NCBI RefSeq assembly: GCF_042242105.1
Contig: NC_092020.1
Span: forward strand, 2,779,001-2,843,000
Reading direction: 5' to 3'
Origin: Pempheris klunzingeri
Taxonomy: Eukaryota > Chordata > Actinopteri > Acropomatiformes > Pempheridae
Length of the DNA: 64,000 nucleotides
In this document: piece after piece, positions 50,435 through 61,165 of the stretch
Numbering within the stretch: position 1 is the stretch's first letter
Layout: the number at the start of each line of letters is the position of its first letter
Position numbers and translations under genes: made by a program
The notes under the pieces: model-generated
Databases searched by the model: none
Told to the model about the DNA's origin: nothing
Seen by the model: the letters and a program-made list of their open reading frames with translations, nothing else

Positions 50435-53065
50435 TTATGGTTTCGTAGCTTTGGGGACCACTTTAACGGTGGTGGACACTGATTTGGCTCCCTGCAGGTT
50501 CTGGGCGGTGCAGGTGTACGTTCCCTGGTCCACATCCCTCACCTCGTCCACCAGGAGGACGGACTGAGACTGCTGTCGAGCTGCTCCTCCACCCACTGGA
50601 CTGATGCTCTCCTGTGTGTACAGAGGCCTCCCAATCTGCAACCAGCACAGGTTTTCCATTCAGTTCAGAAATAAACGTGCATAAACAATGAGCAGTAAGC
50701 AATAAATCTGCAGATTAAAAGTAAATAGGTCGCTGACAAAGTTTTATGCTCAGGTGCTCTGCAGTCCAAAGGTTGGATGCCTCTGAACTAATAACAAACT
50801 AGCTTGAAAGAAAGAAAGTGATAAGGACAGAGGGTCCTCATCAGTTACAGATCCTTCCCTTAATTTGTCTTACAAAAAGTTCTAATCTGTCCCCAAGTGT
50901 CTGACCTCCTGTCCTGGGTACTCCCAGGTGATCTCTATGGCCACGTCCTGTTCTCCCACCACAGAGCAGCTCACACGCAGATTCTCCCCCACAGCCACCG
51001 AGCTCGACGAGGCCTGGATCGCTGGAGCGGGAGGCGCCATGGGGTCTGTTGGCAAATGTGGCATGTGTCACATCAAACAGTAATTTAAGAGTAACATTCA
51101 TTAGTCAGCAGAAATGAAGCTGTGTCTGCAACTGGCTGTTAAAGTTGTAGAATTGAGCTGAAGTTTGAGTTTGAGTTGAAGCCCTGAGTGAAGTTGGACT
51201 ATCGGCTGAAATAATGACAAGAAATGAAAAGGGTTGCAGATTCAGTTAAAGCACTGAGAGGAGCTGAAATGGTAGTTGAAGTGCATGCGGAAAGAGTCCA
51301 GAGAGACATTAGTGTCACTTCAAGTTTATAAATTGGAAGAGTATCTGAAAGTAGCCGGAGTAGACTGAGTGTCGGCGGTGGAATTTGAAGAAAGGTTTTA
51401 TTTGAAATTGTTTGCTTTGACTAGCAGTCAGTGAATCTGTTTGCATGATATAGCACTATAGCAAGTTAGGGGGACAGGAGAGTCCAAACAGCTCATGATT
51501 GTGATCCTCAGTATACGTACATTTATCACCCCTCTGCTGGTTTCTCTTAATACATAGTATTTCTCGACCTTATTAGTGTTGCTGATCAAACAACAAATGA
51601 AGGCGATGAACTACTTAGTGGCAGCACTCACAGTTAACATAGATGAGCATGTACTTGATGGAGCTCTGCCTCAGGTTGCCCAGACTGGCTACACAGAACA
51701 GGGCTCCAGCATGATAAGGCCGCGGCCGATGGATGGTGAAGCCCTTCTTGACATCAAAGGAGATCTCCGTCCCATCCACCACCACCTCCACTGGTGGAAA
51801 CTCGCGGTGTAGAGTTACTCTGGCCGCAGGTGACGTCACCTGGCAGGGGAGGACTGTTGGCCAGTTGGTCCTCAGCTGGATCCCCTTGTAGTAGTCGGAC
51901 GATGGAACAAATAGTTCCTGTGGGTCTGATTGAGTACAGTGGTCATATATGACAGATTGAAAATAAGATCATTTGAATGTGAATTGGCTTTCTATCAAGC
52001 AGGCGGTGGCGTAAAGCAGAGTTCTGAGAAGTGCATGTGTAAGCGTCAAAAAAGTTTATTCATTGCACCTGGAAAGAAGATGAAGACTTTGACAGCTTTG
52101 TCGTACTCCTTCCTGCAGTCTGTGTCTTCACAGTACATGGGATAGCAGGTGTACTCGCCTGTGTCTGCACCAGTCGTGTTCACCAATGTCAGAACGCCAT
52201 ATCGCTCGTATTGGACAATGCTGCAGAGAGGAAAGAGTCAAAGAACAGACTGACTGATAACAGATCATCATTTTTTCATTAGAAGTATAAATTATACGTC
52301 ATGCATAAGAAAGCTTTATCAGCCATGAAGCTTGCCTGAGCCTTCCATCATCCTCTTCCTCCAGGTAAGACGGGACGCTCCACTTCACAGGTTTGCCCCT
52401 GCACCTCAGCTCCAGAGTGTCTCCCGTCTGCACACTTATGGTCTCTCCCACCTTCTTAAACTTCCCTCTGTTTAGCACCTTTATTTGTCAGTTACAAAAT
52501 CATGCAGTTATGCAAAGACATCATAGATGCAAACATTTTTATGTTTGATTAACATTCTTAAAACATATCCGTGTGTACTAGATGAACTACCTGTGTGAGG
52601 ACGGCCTTTGCTTGGGCTGCAGGTGTAGCTTTGGTCTTGGGTTTGGTTGATTTCGGTTTGCTCTGCTTGGGTTTTCTGCCTGGAGTGGTCCTCTGTCCTC
52701 CATCCTGTTTTTGACAATAAGCTGTACAGTGTACATCGTACATCAGCAGTGCAAATACAGGTTCAGTCCATGTTTAATTATATGAATTGAGTGACAAGTA
52801 GATACTTTCTTAATAGCAAAGATTACAGTAAGACTGGTGTGTGAGCTAATGGTATCATTTTAACATATGCCGACTCCTAGAGTAAGCCATGGCATGCTTT
52901 AGGCCAACAGAAATCTCCCCTCCTTTGTACTTCTACGATCACATGTTCACAGAACGGCTCAGCAAGTGAAATAAGTCACTTACCTAACTCGAAGATTATG
53001 GCACAAATAAGAAGAGCGCTCAGCACCAGCCTCCAATTTGACCCACACAAGTTCACCAAAGGCAT
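50435..53065 (-). CDS. pdgfrl: Platelet-derived growth factor receptor-like protein, secreted Ig-domain protein, 380 aa, seven coding exons
   Basis: PDGFRL is a secreted protein resembling the ligand-binding ectodomain of PDGF receptors; human PDGFRL is 375 aa and was described as a candidate tumour suppressor. Coding exons in transcript order are 53065-52984, 52721-52591, 52478-52336, 52220-52069, 51925-51632, 51045-50906 and 50635-50435, giving 381 codons with the stop. Exon 1 encodes a hydrophobic signal peptide (LVLSALLICAIIF); cleavage near AYC is likely. A basic Lys/Pro-rich linker follows (residues 30-70). Three Ig-like segments come next: about 72-168 (Cys97 and Cys144), 172-267, and 270-375 ending in GTYTCTAQNLQG. 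VTLHREFPPVEV and GRLSIVQYERYGVLTLVN match human closely. Intron 3 uses a GC donor (CAG followed by GCAAG at 52335-52331). There is no transmembrane segment after the Ig domains, as expected. slc7a2 lies upstream on the same strand, as in human 8p22. Confidence 0.95.
52331..52336 (-). other. pdgfrl: Non-canonical GC splice donor of pdgfrl intron 3
   Basis: The exon ends GGCTCAG and the intron begins GCAAGC. The GC donor is needed to keep the frame: AG from this exon plus C from the next gives Ser in RLSIVQYERYG, matching human RLSVKQNERYG. GC-AG introns make up roughly one percent of vertebrate introns and usually have an otherwise strong donor, as here. Confidence 0.8.
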
Positions 53066-54117
53066 GATTGATCGGCGGAATATTAAAGTGGTCGGTGGAT
53101 TGTTAGTTCATGAAGTTCAACAGAGAGAACATACTGCGGAAACCAAAAGCAGGGAAGGAGAGAGAGGAGAGGAGGAGGGCAGAGCTTGCAGAGTGAGCAG
53201 TCAGCTGTTTACCAGAATCACGCAAATTCCTCCTCCTGAGAGTGGCATTAGCACCCCAAATTCCTCCTGACTGGCTCAATGGAGGCTTTCAAGCCTGTGC
53301 GAACCAATGAGGGCCCAGAGACAGAGGCCCCTCCATGTGGAATCGCACAGCCTGTTTGCTTAGCTGCTGGACTAGAAGTGTGCTAGCAGCATGAGTCTGG
53401 CCCTCCAAAACACACCACACAGCCCAGACGGAGACTGTGGCATGTGGTTATTAAGAATATTTGGTGCAATAACCTTACGTCCTACAAGTACTGGCTGTCC
53501 TTCCACAGGCTTGACCAGCTTTTTATGAATATAAAATGCACAAAATCACACATAAAAAGTAATGATTAACGTATCCCGTAAGGTTGAGCTGTATCATTCT
53601 TACCTCTAATTATCTGTTGTGAAAGAAGTACTGCCTGTTGATATCTTGATTCATTAAATGTCCTAAAAATCTAGTGCCAAATAATTCTGCGAAAACAAGA
53701 TTTTAATGTGCATCAACTTCAAAAAACATTACTTTTGAACACAAAAGTAGGCTATAGGCTGTGCAACTAAAGTTTGACAATACCTCTGCACTCACTTACA
53801 TAAATGATAAATGTTTCTAACCAGGAAAAGAAATCAAGGTTTTGCACATTTGGTTAAATCCATAGCATGCTGTAACCAATGAGAAGAATGTAAACCTTTC
53901 CTTTTGAGTGACCAGCTAAGCCACGATTGTGAACATGACACAGGTAAGCTGCTGTGAATGGTCTTTTTGTTCTCAGTGAACTGTGGGTAGTGAGCCGCCA
54001 CTGCCTCTTTATCCAAGATTACAAGTGGAACTGGACTATTTTTTTTATCAGCATACACTACAGATAATGAACTCCAGATTGTAGTCGTCTTTAAAACTGG
54101 ATTCCTTCTTTTTTTAA
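53066..54117. other. Spacer between slc7a2 3' end and pdgfrl start
   Basis: About 1 kb that should contain the pdgfrl promoter and 5' UTR nearest 53066. There is a CCAAT near 53305, and the first few hundred bases are GA-rich. I see no TATA box in a clear position and no other gene. Confidence 0.4.
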
Positions 54118-54123
54118 TTTATT
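54118..54123 (-). promoter_or_regulatory. slc7a2: Candidate poly(A) signal of slc7a2
   Basis: TTTATT on the plus strand reads AATAAA on the minus strand, about 640 bp past the slc7a2 stop, in AT-rich DNA. Other related hexamers occur nearby, so the exact end is uncertain. Confidence 0.3.
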
Positions 54124-54764
54124 TGAATTAATACATTTACAATATATAATTAGAAAACATGTACAGTTTCCATATTTACACTTTGAAACAACAAACAATT
54201 AATAAAGTGAATCTTTAAACAGACTAAAAAATAAACAAATCTGTATCTACATTGAACGTATTTTTGTACATCTAAATCTATATTTTGTTATGTAAAAAAA
54301 CATTTCTCTAGTTATTCATAATGATAATTAGAAGTGTATAAAATTAAAATGCATTTCTACAATTAATGTAAAAAGTATAAACGTGTTATTTAAGTGTAAT
54401 GAAATAATCATTATGAACACCAAACAGCATGAGCCCTTCTTTTCTTTTTACACATAGGTGTAAATCACTTTGATAGTAGATTTAGACTCTTTAGGCTCTG
54501 ACATGGATAAAGGCAACATATATAGGTCCAAAAATATGTCAGGCATCATTTCAATGCTGGCAGTTGAACTCCATCATCATGTCATAAAGTGTCAGTGTGG
54601 AATAAAAGCTAACAAGTCAGCACATCTGTCTGCATTTCAACAGAGTACATCTGTCAGATACTGTAGAAACAGATCAGCACCGGCGCGTGTAAAACAGTAG
54701 TTACACACTTCAAGCAGTTACTCACTGTAACATCTCAATCTATTCCTCCGCTCTCCTGTCGAGC

Positions 54765-57700
54765 TCAGAATTTCTCTTCTTTAATGATGTCCTTGTCTAT
54801 TTTGCTGCTGATGGTTTTAATCGGCATCTGGTTGTTCATGAGCCGCTTCCTCTGAACACTGTTACGCAGACCATAGCCAAAATAGATGAGTAACCCTGGA
54901 GAGAGAAGGCGGGGATCATTACAGTTCAGCAACTAACTCGATAAAAACCTTAAACCTCTCAAGCAGAAACATGTACTTACCCACTGCCATCCAAATAGCA
55001 TATCGCAGCCACGTGTCTCCGCCTAGCTGGACCATCAGGTAGATGTTGATGAACGCACTCACTATAGGCAAAGCAGGGAGTAAGGGCACCTGAAGACAGA
55101 GAAAATAGGGGATGCTTATTAAAGCTTATACAAAACATGTGGGTCTATTAACTCTGAGACACAATGAAAATATTCTCACCATGAAAGATGCCCTGGTGGG
55201 ATTTTGTGGGTGCCGCCAGATGAGGAAAACGTTGAGCAGCAGGATGAAGGCGAGGATGCAGACAATCACCACGCTCCACGCTTCTATGCGGGCCAGAGCG
55301 TCTATGGCTAGGCTGAGGGTGGCGCACAGAGCGATCACACATACAACTGCGGAAAAAGAAAAGATCAGTAAGAGAGATCAGTTTGTGGACCTGAGAAAAT
55401 GATAGTGGTCAAGAAAAGGTACCAGAGTCCTTAAGGAACAATTGATGTGCTTCAGTAAGGCTCGCCTCACGTACCAGAGATGATAGTCAAGGTTGTGACT
55501 GCTCTTGAAGTGGACGAGTTGGGAGATGACGGAGGCGTCAGGAAGCCAAACTTGGTGTTTGATTCTTGGATCTGTAGGTCTGTGTCCTCAGATGGACCCA
55601 CTTGGTACCTTCATTGCAAAAAGAATGTAACAGAAGTTTTGCTAAGTATTCCAGTAAAGCACCATGGGAGAGGAAGCTGATTAAAATTAAAATACCTCAG
55701 TATTAAAATGCATATGGCCACAAGTGTGTAAGCAAACAGAGTGCCAATGGACATCATTTCCACCAGTGCCTCCAGGTCAAACAGCAGAGCCATGATAGCT
55801 AAAGATGACAAACAGAGAAGTTATGTCCAAGACCATAAATCTCACGACATGCGCGCAGAAGTTGATGAACAGCTGGAACATCTGTACCTGCCACAAATCC
55901 AGACGATATGGTGGCTACAGCAGGACTGCCCTTGGAGGTGACTTTGGTCAGGGGGTGGAAAAGCAGGCCGTCTCTTGCCATGGCAAACAGGACCCTGGGC
56001 ATCGGGAACATCGAGCCCAGCAGGCTGGTGAGACAAACACAAACAGGCTCAGTCAATGGCCAGAAAAGTGCTTTTAGAACCAGCTCAGCACAAAGCCAAC
56101 GCCAGAGTCCCTTCAGACACCTTCAGAGATACAGCTGACCTAAGTCTTTTTGGGTTGCGCTGAATTCACAATCACATAACTTGGTGGCTCTGCACACCTT
56201 GTATTTTTTTTATTTCGCTGGAGCACACTTACTGCACACAGTACAGTACTACAGCAGAGATGTAAAAAATTTGATGGGTGATGACTATAAACACATTCTT
56301 CCCTATGACTGTTTAGTTTAGACTCCTCCATATTTCCTGACTGTGTTTATTTAATGTTTCTGAGACCACCTGTGTTCAGGAGTGGAACTCTTCTTTTGTG
56401 ACTGTGTTTTGATTATCGTCTATCGTCCTCTGTTTGACCAGCGAAGTGAGCCCTAACCGTAACATCATTCCTGTTGTGAATAGTGATGTCAGTGAAGTCA
56501 TTTACAGCTATGCATTTACAGTTATGGCACTGTTTCCAATAGTTGTGGTGACATTTCACTCAAAGTCACTAATATTAGCCTCACATCCTCATCAATCACT
56601 GACTGAATGTACTTAATGTACCACAAGTTCTGTCATACCTAGTTGACAGGGCACACAGGGATCCCACAGCCACAGCGTATTTGGCAGGACTCCAACCAAT
56701 GTATTCAAAGGCCACTGGGAGGGGGCTTTTTTCACTGAGCATGTAGTAGGGCATCATCAGGGTGAGAGCAGCAGACACAGCAAAGTATGCCAGGAAACAG
56801 ATGAGGAGCGAGGCCACAATGCCCAAAGGGACAGACTTCTGGGGGTTCTTCACCTCCTCACCTGTGCAGAAGGACACAAAGACATCAGTGCCACCTTAAA
56901 TGATATTTCACTTTCCGCTGTTACATGAAATAAAAAGCCCCACAAATATGACAAATCCTGTAGTAATATGAGTCCTTGCTCGGAGGCTATCACAACAATC
57001 CTCGTTGAAACATTTTCATGCAAAAACAGTTTGTCCACTATATGGACAAAAGTATTTGTCCACACGTGTTAATTATTGAATTCAGGTGATCAATCCTTGC
57101 CACAGGTATATAAACTCAAGCACCTAGCCATGCAGTCTCCATTTGCAAACATTTGTGATGCAAAATGGGTTGTTCTGAAGAGCTCAGTGACTTCAAGCGT
57201 GGTACTGTGATAGGATGCCACCTCTGCAATAAGACGGTTCGTGAAATTTCATCCCTGCTGAATATTCCACGGTCAACTGTAAGTGATATTATAAGAAAGT
57301 GGAAGAGTTTAGGAACAACAGAAACTCAAATCCACGAAAAATCATAGAGCGGGGGTCAGCGGATGCTGAGGTGCACAGTGCACAGAAATCGCCAACTTTC
57401 TGCAGAGTCAATAGGTACAGACCTCCAAACTTCATGTGGCCTTCAGATTAGCTCAAGAACAGTGCGTAGAGAGCTTCATGGAATGAGTTTCCATGGCAGC
57501 TGCATCCAAGCCTCACATCACCAAGTGCAATGCAAAGCGTAGGATGCAGTGGTGTAAAGCAGCCGCCACTGGACTCTAGAGCAGTGGAGACGTGTTCTCT
57601 GGAGTGATGAATCAGGCTTCTCTGTCTGCGAATCCGATGGATGAGTCTCGGTTTGGCAGTTGCCAGGAGAACGGTACTTGCCTGACTGCATTGTGCCAAG

Positions 57701-60700
57701 TGTAAAATTTGGTGGAGGTGGGATTATGGTGTGGAGTTGTTTCTCAGGGGTTGGGCTTGGCCCCTTAGTTCCAGTGAAAGAGACTCTTGATGCTTCTGCA
57801 TACCGAGACATTTTGGACAATTTCATGCTCCCAACTTTGTGGGAACAGTTTGGGGACGGACCCTTCCTGTTCCAACATGACTGTGCACCAGTGCACAAAG
57901 CAAGGTCCATAACGACATGGATGAGCGAGTTTGGTGTGGAATAACTTGACTGGCCTGCACAGAGTCCTGACCTCAACCTGACAGAACACCTTTGGGATGA
58001 ATTAGAGCAGAGACTGAGAGCCAGGCCTTCTCGTCCAACATCAGTGCCTGACCTCACAAATGCGCTTCTGGAAGAATGGTCAAAAATTCCCATAAACACA
58101 CTACTAAACCTTGTGGAAAGCCTTCCCAGAAGAGTTAAGGTTGTTATTGGCAGGACCACTGCTCCTGCCCCTGCCTATGGCCAGAGGTGGCACTGTTTTG
58201 TCTGTCTCTGTGTCTCTCTCTGAGTGTGATTGCAGGAGTGGAGGCAGCTGTGTGATCACCTGCAACTAATCAGCCTGCCAACTACTTAAGTCTGGTTTAG
58301 GCATTCACCCCCTGTCAGTTTGCCAGCTCTGCTGTTCCTGCTCAGACCGGTTCCTGCTCTGGCTACGACCTCTGCTCCGTTCTGCCTTGCCTGCCCTGGA
58401 TACTGGGTCCCGTCTCCAGCTTCAGAACCTTTGTTGTGCTCTGATTGCCTAGATCAGCCCTTGTAACCAGCAGCTAAGTTTGGATTATTTTGTTAGCTGT
58501 TCACCTTTCGTTTGTGGTCATCAGCCCCTGTAACTCTGCAGCTAAGTTTTGTGTTTTGCTTTGTTAGCTGTTCGCGTTTTGTTGGTTTTCTATTTTTGCG
58601 CTCTGCCATTGTTCCTTAGTTGTTCCCCTTTTTGTTCATGAGGAGTGACAGCCTCATCGTTTTGTGTTTTCCACTTCTGTTGTTCATAAACCAGTGTGAA
58701 CTTGAGTTTGGTTTTGGTCCTGTGTCCACATTTTGGGTTCTCAGTCCGGCCGTGACAGTTATAGCTCAAAGGGTTGGGCCAACACCATTTTAAACCCTAC
58801 AGTTCATGTGCGTGTAAAGATAGACGTCCGAATACTTTTGTCCATATAGCGTACCTTTTTGCAGCAATTTTCTAATCCATTAATCATATTTCAGCAGCAC
58901 AACACCAAACATATTGAAGACTGTGTGTGACACATTTCTGTGCTCACATACTCTATTATGTGTATTTGATCTCATATTAATCTAGTAAAGGATCCATCCA
59001 GTTGTCCTCTTACCTGTTGTAGCGATGCAGTCAAATCCAACAAATGCGTAGAAGCATGTTGCAGCTCCTGCCAACGTTCCACTAATGCCATAGGGGAAAA
59101 ATCCACCCTCTCCATACACACTTGTAAGATTGGCAGTAGAGGTCAAGTTTCTGCAGTGAGGGGAGAGCATTATTTTGAGGTTATTTGCAGTGAGAACCAG
59201 CAGCGCAACTCTACTGTATTTATGTAAGACACGATCCTGCACACACCCAAACACACATATTGCTCTGACATTACTTGAGTTCTGCGGTGGCGTTAATCAG
59301 AACCTCTTCACTGATTTGCCAGTTGGCGATTTCACCCTTGATGAATCCGGAGATTGCCACAAACAGCAGCACCAGGATGTTGATGGCCGTGAAGATCTTG
59401 TTGATTGTTGTGGACTCTTTCACTCCAAATGCCAGCACACCTTCGTGTAGAATATGATGAATGTCATTTATTTATTTTGCACCATTTTTGCACCATAATG
59501 ACACATTTGCTGCCTCATCATTTTACCTGACAGTAGCATGATGAGACCAGCAGCAAAGACATCTGGGTAAGGTGCCAGGCCAGGGAGGCCCATGGCTGCA
59601 TGGTCCTCAAAGTATTTCGATATGGCTCCCCCTATGAGGTCATCAAATGTCCCACTCCACGCCAGCGCAACACTGGATGTCCCTGAGCACATAGTGACAG
59701 AGAGATAATAAATGCTCTTTATTAGCGTCTTGAGATGAATTGGCGCTATATAAATAAAGATTGATTGATAAAGATGAGAGATGCAATAAACCAATCAGCC
59801 TGAATCATCGTTTAACTGCAGTCATAAACAGTAAAATACTGTATGGTACGCCTTTCGCACTTTTTGACTTTATTTCAAACCACATCCTGGTTTATGAGTT
59901 TATCAGCATGCAAGCAATAGATTTAACAAGCGACGGAAGAAAAGGAGATGATTTTTGATTGAAAAAAAACAAAGCTTTAAAACTTTCGCCATAAAAACGA
60001 TCCATTAAGAATCTGCTTCCACAGCATGTGAAAGGTCACAGGCTGTTTAAGAGTCTCATGTTGATGGTTGATCATTCATGGGTTTCAGTGGTCTCATTGA
60101 GCCAAATATGTTACATAAGAGGACAATATATATGTTTTGTAAATCTCTATTTTGAGCCACGGATTAACATTAAGACAGAAATCAATTATAGCATATACAG
60201 GCAAATTCAAATCAAGTTTTTATGCAACAAAATAAGTATTATAAAAGTGACTTGTTCCCAAATGTACATCATTGAATAACAGACATGATAACTGATAAAT
60301 GTAAATGATCGTGTATAAAAACATAATCTGTGTATCACACTTGCCTATGACGTAGGAGAGTAACAGATTCCACCCAGTGATAAAAGCCAGTAGCTCTCCA
60401 ACAGTCACATAACTGTAAAGGTATGCTGAGCCTGTTTTGGGAACCCGTGACCCAAACTCTGCATAGCACAGCCCAGCGAATATGGACGCCAGGGCTGCGA
60501 TGAAGAAGGAGATGATGATGCTGGGACCGGCAGTGTCTCTGGCCACCTCTCCAGACAGGACGTAGACCCCAGCCCCGAGAGTGCTGCCCACACCGAGGGC
60601 CACCAGGTCCATGGTGGTCAGGCATCGGTTAAAGGTGGACTGCTCCCCCTCTGGCTCCAAGGGTTTGCGCCGAGACAGGCTCGCCAGAAGGGACTTGAGC

Positions 60701-60714
60701 GCGCCGCACGGCAT
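54765..60714 (-). CDS. slc7a2: Cationic amino acid transporter 2 (CAT-2), 610 aa, eleven coding exons
   Basis: CAT-2 carries arginine, lysine and ornithine across the plasma membrane with about 14 membrane segments. Coding exons in transcript order are 60714-60345, 59682-59527, 59440-59275, 59150-59014, 56861-56639, 56024-55888, 55798-55696, 55608-55475, 55346-55180, 55089-54981 and 54895-54765; they sum to 611 codons with the stop. Diagnostic blocks are [76 protein letters not shown] and [15 protein letters not shown]-glycosylation sequons lie in one extracellular loop (N225, N232, N238). Exon 6 encodes MARDGLL, with Arg at 368 as in the low-affinity human CAT-2A variant rather than Glu. The intracellular loop after ILRYQ and the C-terminus are shorter than human (658 aa). 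Intron 1 has a GC donor. Intron 4 holds the Tc1/LTR insertion. Adjacent pdgfrl supports slc7a2 over slc7a1 or slc7a3. Confidence 0.94.
57165..58147 (+). pseudogene. Broken Tc1-type transposase
   Basis: The N-terminal paired-type DNA-binding part reads [20 protein letters not shown] and [13 protein letters not shown] until a stop at about 57345. A shifted frame resumes around 57660 with [40 protein letters not shown] and [17 protein letters not shown] near 57941 interrupts it before the expected catalytic segment WPAQSPDLN, and the frame then continues to VESLPRRV. With at least two frame changes and stops it cannot make a working transposase. Confidence 0.88.
58148..58757 (+). mobile_element. 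Solo LTR inserted in the Tc1 element
   Basis: The 610-bp insert starts TGGCAGGACC and ends CCGGCCGTGACA, the TG...CA ends of an LTR. It is flanked by a perfect 5-bp duplication GTTAT (58143-58147 and 58758-58762). Removing it and one GTTAT restores continuous Tc1 text. Inside are a TTAAG promoter-like motif near 58286 and an ATAAA near 58686, in the order expected for an LTR read on the plus strand. No internal retroelement genes remain. A 5-bp duplication fits Ty3/Gypsy-type or similar LTR elements. Confidence 0.78.
59725..59772 (+). repeat. 3' tail of a SINE/LINE with (ATTG)n end
   Basis: The text 'ttggcgctatataaataaag' followed by GATTGATTGAT is the common 3' terminus of a family of fish retroelements. 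It lies in slc7a2 intron 1, just upstream of exon 2. Only the tail is recognisable. Confidence 0.55.
60342..60347 (-). other. slc7a2: Non-canonical GC splice donor of slc7a2 intron 1
   Basis: The first coding exon ends GTCATAG and the intron begins GCAAGTG. Joined to the next exon this gives [13 protein letters not shown], matching human SYVIGTSSVARAW. No GT donor in the vicinity keeps this frame. The remaining donor bases are consensus, as usual for GC-AG introns. Confidence 0.8.
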
Positions 60715-60903
60715 GTTTCTGAAGGCTTGGAGCAGGATGGAAAGATGTGGGAATGAAGAGGCAGGTGGGAGTGCAGTGAAGGGGGAGTGAGGGGAGAGGG
60801 TGGGGGGGAGAAAGGGCGGATCAGTGAACCTGTCAGTGAATAATTGTCAGGTGAGAGTAAAACATACATTGGATCATTTCCGCTTCAAAAACTTTTAAAA
60901 TCT

Positions 60904-60934
60904 GTTTTTAGCCACTGTGACAGTGGCTAAAAAC
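60904..60934. repeat. Perfect 14-bp inverted repeat with 3-bp spacer
   Basis: The left arm GTTTTTAGCCACTG and the right arm CAGTGGCTAAAAAC are exact reverse complements, separated by TGA. The motif lies about 190 bp upstream of the slc7a2 start codon, in 5' UTR, intron or promoter. It could be a hairpin or a symmetric protein-binding site. Confidence 0.9.
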
Positions 60935-61020
60935 TTACTTACAAAAAAAAAAACCTGGATAGACATCTTTTTTTTTTTTAAGCTTAATAGTGTTGATGTG
61001 ATAAAATGACATGCCCTACT

Positions 61021-61075
61021 AATAATCAATCAATCAATCAAAATACTTTATTAATCCACGAGGGGATTAATAAAT
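61021..61075 (-). repeat. Retroelement 3' tail with (AATC)n
   Basis: (AATC)n followed by 'actttattaatccacgaggg' is, on the minus strand, the frequent 3' end of fish non-LTR elements (a 'gattaataaagt' tail). Only about 55 bp are recognisable. Confidence 0.55.
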
Positions 61076-61131
61076 ATATTAATATTTCACTAAATTTACA
61101 GTCAGGACAAAAGAAGACTGAATTCACTCAC

Positions 61132-61165
61132 CTGTTCTGTGTAATCCTCCGCTTTACAGGTGTGC
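61132..61165 (-). other. slc7a2: Possible 5' UTR exon end of slc7a2
   Basis: On the minus strand ACAGAACAG is followed by GTGAGTGAATT, a strong donor at 61131. Together with an acceptor just before the start codon (CCTTCAG, exon from 60718), this could mark a non-coding first exon. Its upstream limit is not determined, and other first exons are possible. Confidence 0.25.

Larger units (their letters stand above)
57036..58851 (+). mobile_element. Tc1-like DNA transposon, decayed, split by a solo LTR
   Basis: The terminal repeats match in inverse. The left end 57036 reads CACTATATGGACAAAAGTATT, and the right end, reverse complemented, reads CGCTATATGGACAAAAGTATT. A TA target base pair is present at the right (58852-58853); the left copy appears mutated to TC. 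Minus the inner insertion and its duplicated target the element is about 1.2 kb, the usual Tc1 size. It sits in slc7a2 intron 4 and accounts for most of that intron's 2.15 kb. Confidence 0.9.

Noticed and set aside
57518-58159. 213-codon minus-strand frame
   Set aside because: It is the antisense of the broken Tc1 transposase, whose sense strand carries the recognisable motifs.
58148-58757. The insert considered as a SINE or hAT-like non-autonomous element
   Set aside because: The TG...CA ends, 5-bp duplication, length and internal motif order fit a solo LTR better. There is no poly(A)/short-repeat tail and no 8-bp duplication.
54765-60714. slc7a1 or slc7a3 as the identity of the transporter
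   Set aside because: Exon sequences are close to both, but the first exons and the loop around [10 protein letters not shown] match CAT-2 best, and pdgfrl is adjacent as at human SLC7A2.
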